Shown here piece by piece: positions 32,509 to 41,358 of a stretch of DNA of 64,000 nucleotides. The stretch is from Rufibacter sp. XAAS-G3-1 (GTDB taxonomy: Bacteria; Bacteroidota; Bacteroidia; Cytophagales; Hymenobacteraceae): assembly GCF_013623775.1 (NCBI RefSeq), contig NZ_JABFAM010000014.1:62001-126000 (forward strand). Direction: 5' to 3'. The translations under genes and the position numbers were made by a program. Position 1 is the stretch's first letter, and the number at the start of each line of letters is the position of its first letter. The notes under the pieces were generated by a model. That model did no database searches. It had not been told where the DNA came from and saw nothing but the letters and a program-made list of their open reading frames with translations.

Positions 32509-33696
32509 ATGGCACAACTTCCTTCTATACTCTTACACGCGGGCAAAGAACACTCGCTCAAACGTTTCCACCCGTGGGTTTTCTCGGGGGCCATCAAGAA
32601 AGTGGAGGCCGACGTGCAGGAAGGCGACATAGTGGCCGTGTACACCAACCGCCGCGAGTTCCTGGGCATCGGGCACTTCCAGCCGGGCTCCATTGCCGTA
32701 CGCATCTTCTCCTTTGAAGAAATTGAGCCAGACTACGCCTTCTGGAAAAGCCGCGTTCAGCGGGCCATAGATTACCGCCGCGAGCAAGGCTTCCTGGACA
32801 CCCCAGATACGGATGTTTACCGCTTGGTCTTCGCCGAAGGCGATAACTTGCCCGGCCTCATCATAGACGTGTACGGCAATACCGCCGTGCTGCAGGCGCA
32901 CAACGTAGGAATGTTCCACGTGCGACAACACATCGCGCAAGCGCTGATAGAGGTTTATGACGGAATACTGACGGCGGTCTACGATAAAAGCGCCGAGACC
33001 TTGCCCGGCAAGGGCACTGAGCAAGGCCAGAACGGCTACCTCATTGGCGATACGCCCGTGCCCCACGTGGTCACCGAGAACGGCAACAAATTTCTGGTAG
33101 ACTGGGTAACGGGCCAGAAAACCGGCTTTTTCATTGACCAGCGCGAGAACCGCCAGTTGCTGGCGCACTACTCCAAAGGCAAAGCGGTGCTCAACACCTT
33201 CTGCTACACCGGCGGCTTCTCCATCTACGCGCTTAACGCCGGGGCTACCTTGGTGCACTCCGTGGATGTCTCCAAAAAAGCCATTGACCTCACCGACCAG
33301 AACGCCGCCCTCAACCACGGCCAAGAACGCCACGAAGCCTTTGCGGCTGATACCTTTGATTTCATGAAGGGCCGCGAAAACCAGTATGATTTGATTGTGC
33401 TAGACCCACCCGCCTTCGCGAAAAGTCAGAAAGTGCGCCACAACGCGCTCATGGGCTACAAACGCCTGAATGCCGAGGCCATCCAGAAAATAAAGCCCGG
33501 CGGCATTATCTTCACGTTCTCCTGCTCCGGCGTGGTAGACAAATACCTTTTCCAGAGCACCGTGATGGCGGCCGCCATTGAAGCGGGCCGCAACGTGAAA
33601 GTCATGCACCACCTCTCGCAACCCGCCGACCACCCCATCAGCATCTTCCACCCAGAAGGCGAGTATTTGAAAGGCTTGGTGCTGTACGTGGAATAG
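32509..33696 (+). CDS. RlmI/RlmK-like 23S rRNA cytosine-5 methyltransferase
   Basis: 395 residues. The N-terminal PUA domain (about 1-75) begins MAQLPSILLHAGKEHSLKRF. A small insert domain is followed by a Rossmann methyltransferase: motif I VLNTFCYTGGFSIYALNAGA, acidic end of strand 2 in HSVDVSKKAIDL, and catalytic motif IV LIVLDPPAFAKSQ. These are features of COG1092 enzymes that methylate C5 of 23S rRNA cytosines such as C1962. The target is inferred. It is divergent from prfA. Confidence 0.92.
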   Translation: MAQLPSILLHAGKEHSLKRFHPWVFSGAIKKVEADVQEGDIVAVYTNRREFLGIGHFQPGSIAVRIFSFEEIEPDYAFWKSRVQRAIDYRREQGFLDTPDTDVYRLVFAEGDNLPGLIIDVYGNTAVLQAHNVGMFHVRQHIAQALIEVYDGILTAVYDKSAETLPGKGTEQGQNGYLIGDTPVPHVVTENGNKFLVDWVTGQKTGFFIDQRENRQLLAHYSKGKAVLNTFCYTGGFSIYALNAGATLVHSVDVSKKAIDLTDQNAALNHGQERHEAFAADTFDFMKGRENQYDLIVLDPPAFAKSQKVRHNALMGYKRLNAEAIQKIKPGGIIFTFSCSGVVDKYLFQSTVMAAAIEAGRNVKVMHHLSQPADHPISIFHPEGEYLKGLVLYVE

Positions 33697-33737
33697 ACGC
33701 TTGGTTCAGGATCAAGACCACAGCCTTCTTCTAAAAT

Positions 33738-33787
33738 AAAAACGGAAAGCCCCGGCTGTTTATAAACTGCCGGGGCTTTCCGTTTTT
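33738..33787. terminator. Bidirectional terminator after the RlmI-like gene
   Basis: AAAAACGGAAAGCCCCGGC and its complement around TGTTTATAAACT, T-tracted on both strands. It lies between convergent genes and is followed by a degenerate GTTTT palindrome. Confidence 0.85.
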
Positions 33788-33862
33788 GGCTTATCTTGGT
33801 AAAAACAGATTAAAAAGAGGAATTTGCTTCCTGCTATGCACTTCCAAGTTTTAAATTCGCCC

Positions 33863-33904
33863 CTAGTTTCTGGTCTGTTTTGGTAAAATCGGGTTAAAAA
33901 CAGA
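33863..33904. repeat. Degenerate GTTTT-family palindrome
   Basis: TTTCTGGTCTGTTTTGGT followed by AAAATCGGGTTAAAAACAGA; the outer stem is good and the core imperfect. Confidence 0.55.
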
Positions 33905-33929
33905 ATAGAAATCTAACTCCGGATACGCA

Positions 33930-35345
33930 CTACTGGTTGCCCAGCGTAAACAGCCCGTCCACCTTCTCCGGTTTCAAGGCTTCATCCAGGCTCATGCGTA
34001 TGCGCCATTCTTTGGGGTAGTGGTTGTTCACCCGGTTCTGGAGTTTCTTGCCCCAACCCAGCGCTACGCCGTTGAACTGCACCAGCACCCAACCGTTGGC
34101 CGAGTTATCCAAGGTGATGTCTTCACGGTGCAGGTAACGTAGGGCGGTGGCCAAATCTACTTCGGCGTGGGGGAAAGCAGTTGGGGATAAGTGCTGCGAC
34201 AAAGCGAGAGCGGGCTGGGGTTTGGCGTTGTTCTTCATGACCTCGGCCAGTTCAATGCCGCCGTAGACCACCCGCAGGTTCTCATAGAGTTGTTCCAGTT
34301 CCAGCATCCAGGCGGAGGGCAGGGCACGCAGGACTTCTTTGTGCTTCACCAGTTCCCAGTTTTCGGGCTCATTTAGCCAATCCTGCACCAGTGCTTTCTC
34401 CTGTTTGGAGGCGGAGACCAAGTAGGGGCGCTTGCTTTTCTTGAACGTGCGGGCTTCTTCGCCCCCGGTTTTCCGGACGGAGGCCAGGAAGAAGCCTTCG
34501 CCCTGGGTTTGGTGCGGGTAGAAGCGGTAGCCGCGCATGCCTTCCAGTTGGGTTTCGGTAACGCCCCAATCAGGTTGCAGTTGTAATGGGATGGCTTCCG
34601 CGTCTTGCTGGCGGGCCAGCCAGGCCAGGTTCTCTTCGTTTTCTTCCAGGTTGTAGGTACAGGTGCTGTAAATGAGCACACCGCCGGGTTTGAGGGCGTC
34701 CCACACGTCCATCAAGATACGCCGTTGCCGCTCAGAGCACAGTTTCACGTTGGCTTCCGACCACTCGTTCATGGCATCGGGGTCTTTGCGGAACATGCCT
34801 TCACCCGAGCAGGGCGCGTCTACCACCAGCACGTCAAAGAAACCGGTGAGTTGCCCTAGGTGGCTGGGGTCATTGTTGGTAACTACTACGTTGCCGCTGC
34901 CCCATTTCTGGATGTTCTCGGCCAGAATGTTGGCTCTGGGTTTGATGACCTCGTTGGCCACCAGCAGGCTTTCTGGGGAGAGAAGCGAGGCAATGTGGGT
35001 CGATTTTCCGCCGGGGGCGCCGCACAAGTCCAGCACCGCCAACGGCTGGCTCAAATCTACGCTTTGCCGCAGGGCTTGCTCCAGAAACATGGAACTGGCC
35101 TCCTGCACGTAATACGCGCCGCCGTGGAACATGGGGTCTAAGGTAAAACTCGGCCTAGCCGATAGATAAAATCCGGTTTCCGTCCAGGGCACTTTGGGCA
35201 AACTGATGGGCAGCGCCATTTTGGCTTGGTTCACCCGCACGCTGGTGGGCGAGGGCTGGGCCAAGGCATGGGCGAACGCGGCGTAGGCATCGCCTAACTG
35301 CGTCTGCATGCGGGTCTGGAAAGAAACGGGAAGCTCTGGGCTCAT
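33930..35345 (-). CDS. RsmF-like 16S rRNA m5C methyltransferase (NOL1/NOP2/Sun family)
   Basis: 471 residues from the ATG at 35345 (MSPELPVSFQTRMQTQLGDA); an upstream in-frame start adds 12 residues and is less likely. The RsmB/NSUN core has motif I DLCGAPGGKSTHIASLL, catalytic Cys in VDAPCSGEGMFRKDP and the second Cys in YSTCTYNLEENEE, which is the two-cysteine mechanism of RNA m5C methylases. The C-terminal extension (about 290-471) corresponds to the RsmF-type RNA-binding region. It is transcribed from the exact TATCTTTG box at 35379-35386. Confidence 0.92.
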   Translation of the reverse strand: MSPELPVSFQTRMQTQLGDAYAAFAHALAQPSPTSVRVNQAKMALPISLPKVPWTETGFYLSARPSFTLDPMFHGGAYYVQEASSMFLEQALRQSVDLSQPLAVLDLCGAPGGKSTHIASLLSPESLLVANEVIKPRANILAENIQKWGSGNVVVTNNDPSHLGQLTGFFDVLVVDAPCSGEGMFRKDPDAMNEWSEANVKLCSERQRRILMDVWDALKPGGVLIYSTCTYNLEENEENLAWLARQQDAEAIPLQLQPDWGVTETQLEGMRGYRFYPHQTQGEGFFLASVRKTGGEEARTFKKSKRPYLVSASKQEKALVQDWLNEPENWELVKHKEVLRALPSAWMLELEQLYENLRVVYGGIELAEVMKNNAKPQPALALSQHLSPTAFPHAEVDLATALRYLHREDITLDNSANGWVLVQFNGVALGWGKKLQNRVNNHYPKEWRIRMSLDEALKPEKVDGLFTLGNQ

Positions 35346-35378
35346 ACAACGAGTGCCCGGCAAAGGCCGAAGCGTCGG

Positions 35379-35386
35379 CAAAGATA
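35379..35386 (-). promoter_or_regulatory. Promoter box of the RsmF-like gene
   Basis: TATCTTTG on the minus strand, with a 33-nt gap to the ATG. This supports the shorter start at 35345, since the longer start (35381) would overlap the box. Confidence 0.6.
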
Positions 35387-35391
35387 CGACT

Positions 35392-35433
35392 TCTGTTTGA
35401 GGGCTGTTTTCAGAAAAACACGCCTTAAACAGA
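35392..35433. repeat. GTTTT-family palindrome
   Basis: TCTGTTTGAGGGCTGTTTTC pairs with GAAAAACACGCCTTAAACAGA with few mismatches. Located just upstream of the RsmF promoter and touching the C-terminus of the next gene. Confidence 0.7.
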
Positions 35434-35434
35434 T

Positions 35435-36508
35435 TTACTCGGCTGCCAGAATGGGTTCGCGACGGGTGGTGATTTTGGCGGGTTTGCGCACGGTGCGGGT
35501 CTGGTACACGGGGTTGTCTACAAACGCTACCACCTTCAGGGTCAAATCCAGGCCGGTAATGGTGCTGGGGTTCTCAAAACCCAGGTACAGGTACCCATCA
35601 TCGGTTTTGGGGGTTTGGCTGGCCAGCACTTTGCCGTAATCAGAAAGCACGTCCTGGCCTTTGGCTACCCCATAGGGTTTCCAGCCGTCTTCGTCCTCGG
35701 TGAACAGGTAGGCACTGTTTTTATTCAACAGGTAATAGCTGATGTACCCGCTGGACTTCACCTGCGGCAATTGCGGCAGCAAACCCAGCCCGAACGCCAC
35801 CAGCGGGTTGCTCCCGGTCAGCAACGCGGTGGCACCTTTGGCCAGCGTCTTGCCCGTTTCCTGCAGCGCCTGCACCGATTCCTGCCCCACGCCTACCCAA
35901 TACACCCAATGTTTGGTATTGGCGGGCAACTTAAAGCGTTCAGTGCTGCGGTTGTGGCTGGTAAGGCTGGTGAGGGAAGCCAAATGGAAACTCTTGTCCA
36001 CCACCGTCTCGGCTTTCAGGTCGTTTTTCACCAGCACTTTTTCGGTGGCGGTAGCCCAGGTGGTATCTTGCACGGTGCGCCAAGCCACGTGCGTGCTGAA
36101 ATGCTGCGTGGCCGCGCTGCCCGGAATGCGGGTGAGCGTGAAATGGCTGCGGGTGCTCACCTCAGACAAACTCTGCAAAATAATGGTGTACACCGATTTC
36201 TGCGGAATGGTGAGTTTGAGGTTGTTCAGTTTCTTGGTTTCGGCTGTGCTGTACAGCGGCGAATTGGAGAAATACTCCTGCACCGTCACTTTATAGTTGG
36301 TTTTAGACTTGTTTTCCAAATCCAGCACCAAAACGTCACCGGCCTGAAACGCATATTGCAGGTGGGTAGCCGGTTCTTTGGCGCCCGCCACCTGCACGTC
36401 CAGATCAGCTATTTTAATGGCTTTCCCCGGCTGGGCCGAACCTATGAAAGTGAAACTTAGAAGCAGCCCGCAAAGAGCCAGCGCAAACGTAGAAAGAGAG
36501 CTACCCAT
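35435..36508 (-). CDS. Secreted protein of unknown function
   Basis: 357 residues. Signal peptide MGSSLSTFALALCGLLLSFT, cleavage near GSAQP. The mature part starts with a beta-sandwich that resembles pre-peptidase C-terminal or adhesin-like modules (AFQAGDVLVLDLENKSKTNY), then a hydrophobic stretch (about 225-245, LTGSNPLVAFGLGLLPQL) and a beta-rich C-terminal half. No enzyme motif was recognised. It is common for such proteins to be envelope-associated in this phylum. It is followed on the same strand by the methyltransferase gene. Confidence 0.65.
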   Translation of the reverse strand: MGSSLSTFALALCGLLLSFTFIGSAQPGKAIKIADLDVQVAGAKEPATHLQYAFQAGDVLVLDLENKSKTNYKVTVQEYFSNSPLYSTAETKKLNNLKLTIPQKSVYTIILQSLSEVSTRSHFTLTRIPGSAATQHFSTHVAWRTVQDTTWATATEKVLVKNDLKAETVVDKSFHLASLTSLTSHNRSTERFKLPANTKHWVYWVGVGQESVQALQETGKTLAKGATALLTGSNPLVAFGLGLLPQLPQVKSSGYISYYLLNKNSAYLFTEDEDGWKPYGVAKGQDVLSDYGKVLASQTPKTDDGYLYLGFENPSTITGLDLTLKVVAFVDNPVYQTRTVRKPAKITTRREPILAAE

Positions 36509-36564
36509 ACCGCACGCAAAAAATAATCCTGATTTGGGTGCAATTTACGGAAATCGGCTCATAA

Positions 36565-37020
36565 TCAATACCCTCCCAGCGGCTCTATCCACATTTTACG
36601 GGCGGTGGCTTGCGCCGAGAAACCTCCTATGGACTCGCGGAAACGGCCCCGGAACTGAATAGCCACCTGCTGGCCGTTCTGCAGTTCGCTCAAGCTGATG
36701 CTTCTTCCGTTCAACCCTACAATCTGCGTAATGGGCGTCACTAACACCACGGCCCGGCTGAACCTGGAGTTCTGGTCTGTCACGCCTTCCACCAGAATAA
36801 GCATCTGCCCCTGGCTGTATTCCCGCTGGGAAATGACCCCACGCACGTCTACCCGCTGCGGCGAGTACCTAATGACGGTATCCATCTCGGCGGTGGCATC
36901 GGTTCCGGTGGCGTTGGCCGTAGCATCCGTTCCAACCGGAGCCATGGTCTGGCACGCGGTCAGGTAGAATGCAAGGAAGGTAAAAAGCGTACCGGCCATT
37001 ATGATTCTTATCTTCTTCAT
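36565..37020 (-). CDS. Small lipoprotein of unknown function
   Basis: 151 residues. Signal MKKIRIIMAGTLFTFLAFYL ends with lipobox LTAC. A Thr/Ala linker follows and then a compact beta-rich domain (VDVRGVISQREYSQGQMLIL, RSISLSELQNGQQVAIQFRG) that looks like an OB- or beta-barrel fold. No named family. It lies 56 nt upstream of the secreted-protein gene and may share its transcript. Confidence 0.6.
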   Translation of the reverse strand: MKKIRIIMAGTLFTFLAFYLTACQTMAPVGTDATANATGTDATAEMDTVIRYSPQRVDVRGVISQREYSQGQMLILVEGVTDQNSRFSRAVVLVTPITQIVGLNGRSISLSELQNGQQVAIQFRGRFRESIGGFSAQATARKMWIEPLGGY

Positions 37021-37225
37021 GTTCTTTGGGTTAAGGTAGAATCTATGAACGGAAAAGGAACCCTTATGGATGAACCCACGAAAGCATCGGCTTTCTTTTT
37101 GGGCTATTTCCAGAAAACCAGGCGGTAAACGGACTATTTCTATGCTAAATTTGTTATCTCTGTAACCGCATTATCTGCCGCCCAAGCATTACATATAGCT
37201 TTTTCGCGGCGCGGAAATCATTCTT

Positions 37226-38605
37226 ATGGCTAAAATCAGAACTTCATATTTCTGCCAGAGCTGCGGGGCGCAGTCGGCTAAGTGGATTGGCCGGTGCCCG
37301 GCCTGCGGCGAATGGAACACCTACGTAGAGGAAGTGGTGTCGCGCGAAGACGTGACGCCTACCACCGCCTGGAAAGTGGGCACCAGCAGCCAGCAGGTGG
37401 CCAGCAAACCCAAAGCCATCGCAGAAATCACCTACTCAGAACAGGCGCGCATCACCACCCAGGACGCCGAACTGAACCGGGTACTGGGCGGCGGCATTGT
37501 GCCCGGTTCCATGGTCTTGATTGGCGGCGAACCCGGCATCGGGAAATCTACGCTCATGCTCCAGATTGCCCTGAGTTTGGGCAGCCAGCGCGTACTCTAT
37601 ATCTCTGGCGAGGAAAGCGAACAACAAATTAAGATGCGGGCCGAACGGCTGGGCACCAAACACCCCAACTGTTTTATCCTCACCGAGACCGGCACCCAAA
37701 ACATCTTCAAGCAGATAGAACAACTCCAGCCCGATGTCCTGATTATTGACTCCATCCAGACGCTGCACTCCTCCTTTATTGAGAGCGGCGCGGGCAGCGT
37801 GGCCCAGGTACGCGAGTGTACGGCGGAGCTGCTTAAATTCGCGAAGGAAAGCGGCACGCCGGTGTTTTTGATTGGGCACATCACCAAAGAAGGCAACCTG
37901 GCCGGGCCGAAGATTCTGGAACACATGGTAGACACGGTCTTGCAATTTGAGGGCGACCGCCACATGACCTACCGTATTCTGCGCACCACCAAAAACCGGT
38001 TCGGGTCTACGTCTGAACTGGGCATTTACGAGATGCTGGGCACGGGCCTGCGCGAAGTGAGCAACCCGTCTGAGATTCTGATTTCACAGCGCGAGGAGGC
38101 ATTCAGCGGTATCACCATTGGCGGCACCATGGAAGGGAACCGTCCGCTTTTGATTGAGGTGCAGAGCCTGGTCACGCCCGCCACGTACGGCACCCCGCAA
38201 CGCAGCACCACCGGCTTTGACGCCAAACGCCTGAACATGCTGCTGGCGGTGCTAGAGAAGCGCGGCGGTTTCAAGCTGGGTACGCAGGACGTATTCCTGA
38301 ACATCGCCGGAGGCCTGAAAGTGGAAGACCCGGCCTTGGACTTAGCCATCTGCGCCGCCTTGCTCTCTTCCTTTGAAGACGTAGCCATTCCGCATACCAC
38401 CTGTTTTGCCGCCGAGGTAGGCTTAGGGGGTGAGGTACGCGCCGTTCACCGCATTGAACAACGCATCTCCGAAGCCGAGAAATTGGGTTTTCAGGATATT
38501 TATATCTCTAAGTATAATAAGAAAGGAGTGGACTTAAGCCGCTTCAGCATCAGGATTCATGCCGCCAGCCGACTGGAGGAAGTCTTCAGTGGTTTATTTG
38601 GATAA
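37226..38605 (+). CDS. radA: DNA repair protein RadA
   Basis: 459 residues. The N-terminal C4 zinc finger (CQSCGAQSAKWIGRCPACGE), RecA-type ATPase with Walker A GEPGIGKST and Walker B VLIIDSIQTL, the RadA-specific KNRFGS motif (TTKNRFGSTSELG), and a C-terminal LonC-like domain (EVGLGGEVRAVHRIEQRISE) are in canonical order. RadA/Sms promotes branch migration at recombination intermediates and during repair. Monocistronic. Confidence 0.97.
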   Translation: MAKIRTSYFCQSCGAQSAKWIGRCPACGEWNTYVEEVVSREDVTPTTAWKVGTSSQQVASKPKAIAEITYSEQARITTQDAELNRVLGGGIVPGSMVLIGGEPGIGKSTLMLQIALSLGSQRVLYISGEESEQQIKMRAERLGTKHPNCFILTETGTQNIFKQIEQLQPDVLIIDSIQTLHSSFIESGAGSVAQVRECTAELLKFAKESGTPVFLIGHITKEGNLAGPKILEHMVDTVLQFEGDRHMTYRILRTTKNRFGSTSELGIYEMLGTGLREVSNPSEILISQREEAFSGITIGGTMEGNRPLLIEVQSLVTPATYGTPQRSTTGFDAKRLNMLLAVLEKRGGFKLGTQDVFLNIAGGLKVEDPALDLAICAALLSSFEDVAIPHTTCFAAEVGLGGEVRAVHRIEQRISEAEKLGFQDIYISKYNKKGVDLSRFSIRIHAASRLEEVFSGLFG

Positions 38606-38679
38606 AGTTTTTCTTTGAACTATTTTTATAGAATCTGTCGTTACGCAGCAATAATAGACCACAGATTTTATCTTATTCT

Positions 38680-40134
38680 ATGTTCTTCCAGAAATACTCC
38701 CCCTCCAAAGGCTTCCTGGCTTCGGTCGCGCTCTGCCTGGCGCTTTGCTTTAGCACTATTTCTACGGGCTGGGCGCAGACCAAAGTCACGCTTACCGGTA
38801 AAATAGAGAATGCCGTCAGTGACAGCGTGCTGTTGGAACTGTATACGGTTCCGGCGGCGTACTCCGGCGTTTCGTACACGGTGGCCCTGGGCAAAAACGG
38901 CGAATTCACGCTTACCGCGCCGGTAGCAGAGCCCATGCTGGGCGAATTGGTACACGGCCCCGAGTCCATCATGCTGTTCCTGCAACCCGGCGACCAACTG
39001 GATGTTCGCGCCGATGCCGAAGACATGGTGAGCAGCGTGAAACTGAAAGGCAAAGGGTTTGATGAGAACAACTTCCTGATTCAGTTTGAGCGCAAGTTTG
39101 AAGAAGAGGAAGATTACCAAGTGCTGCCAGACAACATCCACAAGCGCGAAAAGGAGTTTCTGCTGTTTCTAGAAGAACGGAAGCAAGACCAACTTAAGTT
39201 TCTGGACAAGTTCCTGAAAAGCGCCCAAGTGTCAGAAGCGTTTAAAGGCTACGTGCAGGCGCAGATTAACTTCGGCTACGCCAATGACCGGCTCACGTAC
39301 GCAGACGTACGCAAACGCGTGGGTGATTTGCCTCCCCAGCTTTCGGCCAACTACTATGATTTCCTGAAGCAAGTAAACCTGAACGCGCCGGGAGCCCTCA
39401 GAAACCAGGCGTACCTAGATTTCCTGAACAACTATTTCCAGTACAGAGTCCTGCAGGAAAAACCCGCCAGCCTGGAGCGCGACTATTACCCTAACCTGTA
39501 CAGCTTAGCCAAGAAAGAACTGCAGGGGCCCGCGCGGGACATGCTGCTGTCGCGCATTCTTTCGCAGACCCTGCGGTTTGGGTACGTACCAGACGCAGAC
39601 GCCATGTACCTGGATTTTCAGAAAGAAGTCAAAGACGCGAATTACGTGTCTTTTATCCAAACCCAGTACAAACAGTTCAGAAGGGTAGGCTTGGGCAGCC
39701 CGGCCCCGGCGTTCACCCTTTTATCCGCCACCGGCGAGAATGTTTCCTTGAGCAGCTTCAAAGATAAGATGGTGTACCTGGGTTTCTGGCGCACGCACTG
39801 CGGCATCTGTACCGTTGACCAACAAGCCTACAAGTATTTCGCCGAGCAGCTAGCAGATAAGGGCATTGTGCTGGTGCAGGTATCGGTGGGAGAGGACTTA
39901 CAGGCGTGGAAGCAGAGCATGGCCCAGAAGAAACTGCCCGGCGTGCAGTTGTACGCCCCAGATTTATCGGCCCAGATTCTGAAAGACTATGACGTGACTT
40001 CGTTCCCGGCCTATTTCCTCATTGCCCCAGACGGCACGCTCATCAGTACCAACGCGCGCCGGCCCGGCCACGCCGAAGGTGCCCGTGAGGTAGCCGCCGC
40101 CGTAGACCTGTACCGCAAATCTGCCCGCAAGTAG
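38680..40134 (+). CDS. TlpA-like thiol:disulfide oxidoreductase with N-terminal DUF4369-like domain
   Basis: 484 residues. Signal segment about 1-30 ending TGWAQT. The N-terminal beta domain (about 33-140) matches the DUF4369 pattern (VTLTGKIENAVSDSVLLELY). A helical middle is followed by a redoxin domain (about 350-480) with the active site GFWRTHCGICTVDQQ, a C-G-I-C motif, plus the cis-Pro region TSFPAYFLIAPDG. Such proteins reduce or isomerise periplasmic disulfides, or serve thiol peroxidase-like roles. It stands alone between radA and the radical SAM gene. Confidence 0.88.
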   Translation: MFFQKYSPSKGFLASVALCLALCFSTISTGWAQTKVTLTGKIENAVSDSVLLELYTVPAAYSGVSYTVALGKNGEFTLTAPVAEPMLGELVHGPESIMLFLQPGDQLDVRADAEDMVSSVKLKGKGFDENNFLIQFERKFEEEEDYQVLPDNIHKREKEFLLFLEERKQDQLKFLDKFLKSAQVSEAFKGYVQAQINFGYANDRLTYADVRKRVGDLPPQLSANYYDFLKQVNLNAPGALRNQAYLDFLNNYFQYRVLQEKPASLERDYYPNLYSLAKKELQGPARDMLLSRILSQTLRFGYVPDADAMYLDFQKEVKDANYVSFIQTQYKQFRRVGLGSPAPAFTLLSATGENVSLSSFKDKMVYLGFWRTHCGICTVDQQAYKYFAEQLADKGIVLVQVSVGEDLQAWKQSMAQKKLPGVQLYAPDLSAQILKDYDVTSFPAYFLIAPDGTLISTNARRPGHAEGAREVAAAVDLYRKSARK

Positions 40135-40224
40135 CGTTTTTTGCGTACTTTTGGGAAAACAGGTTTAAATCAGAAATAGGGGCGGTTTACGTAAGCAACC
40201 CATATTTTACTTTCGCGCAGCACC

Positions 40225-41250
40225 TTGACCCGAGGCACCTTTCAAGACGGATTGAATTTGGCATCTAAGCTCACGCCGCGGCGCGCCTGGAACGCACTAC
40301 AGGTGGTGAGCAGCTATGCGTTGGCCCGTCTTACCAAGAAACCCCGGCACTGGGGCAGCCCGGTCAGTATTTCGTTTGAGCCTACCACTTCCTGCAACCT
40401 GCGCTGCCCCGAATGCCCCAGCGGTCTTCGGTCGTTCACGCGGCCTACGGGCATGTTGTCAGACAGTCTTTTCAAGCAGACCATTGACCAGTTGCACAAC
40501 CGCTTGCTGTACCTGCTGTTTTACTTTCAGGGCGAACCGTACCTGCACCCCTCGTTTCTGGATTTGGTCAGCTATGCTTCTAAAAAAGGTCTGTACACCG
40601 CTACTTCTACCAACGCCCACTACCTGACCGAAGAAAATGCCCGCCGCACCGTGGAATCTGGCCTGGATCGGCTCATCATCTCTCTGGACGGCACCACCCA
40701 GGACGTGTACAAACAATACCGCGTAGGCGGAAAGCTGGACAAGGTACTGGAGGGCACCAAGCGGCTGGTGAAGTACAAACGCGAACTCAAGTCTAAAACC
40801 CCGTACCTTATTTTCCAGTTTCTGGTGGTGCGCCCCAATGAGCACCAGATAGACGAAGCCAAACAATTAGCCAAGGAACTAGGCGTGGATGATGTCTGGT
40901 TCAAGACCGCCCAGATTTACGACTACGAGCACGGCTCGCCGCTTATTCCTACCATAGACTACTACTCACGGTACCAGGCGCAGCCCAACGGCACCTATTC
41001 GCTGAAGAACAAACTGATAGACGGCTGCTGGAAGATGTGGCATTCCTGCGTCATCACCTGGGACGGGCTGGTGGTGCCCTGCTGCTTTGACAAAGACGCG
41101 CATTACCGTCTGGGCAACCTGCAACAGCAGAGTTTCAAGGAACTCTGGAAAAGCGATTCGTACCAAAAGTTCAGGGGTTCGCTGCTAAAAGGCCGCGCCC
41201 AGATAGAGATGTGCCGCAATTGCTCAGAAGGCACCAAAGTCTGGGGCTGA
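40225..41250 (+). CDS. Radical SAM/SPASM domain protein
   Basis: 341 residues. The radical SAM Fe-S motif CxxxCxxC is in TTSCNLRCPECPSGL (about 52-60). A TIM-barrel core with LLYLLFYFQGEPYLHP and LIISLDGTTQDVYKQYRVGG follows. The C-terminal SPASM domain binds auxiliary clusters through cysteines in CWKMWHSC, VVPCCFDKDA and MCRNCSEG. SPASM enzymes modify peptides or other substrates. No precursor peptide gene is visible, so the substrate is open. The start is TTG at 40225, since no ATG lies before residue 70; the -7-like box TACTTTCG lies just ahead. Confidence 0.88.
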   Translation: MTRGTFQDGLNLASKLTPRRAWNALQVVSSYALARLTKKPRHWGSPVSISFEPTTSCNLRCPECPSGLRSFTRPTGMLSDSLFKQTIDQLHNRLLYLLFYFQGEPYLHPSFLDLVSYASKKGLYTATSTNAHYLTEENARRTVESGLDRLIISLDGTTQDVYKQYRVGGKLDKVLEGTKRLVKYKRELKSKTPYLIFQFLVVRPNEHQIDEAKQLAKELGVDDVWFKTAQIYDYEHGSPLIPTIDYYSRYQAQPNGTYSLKNKLIDGCWKMWHSCVITWDGLVVPCCFDKDAHYRLGNLQQQSFKELWKSDSYQKFRGSLLKGRAQIEMCRNCSEGTKVWG

Positions 41251-41358
41251 ACAGTTTCCGTTCGTTTCTGTAGCTAGTTTAGCTGATCTTCCGTATGAGG
41301 AATTTAGCGCCTTAGGCCTTGTTCCAGGGCTGGTTCCCAGTAATTCTATCCCATACCC

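Noticed and set aside
32533-33333. 266-codon minus-strand open frame opposite the RlmI-like gene
   Set aside because: It is the mirror of a conserved gene in a high-GC coding region and has no domain; shadow frame.
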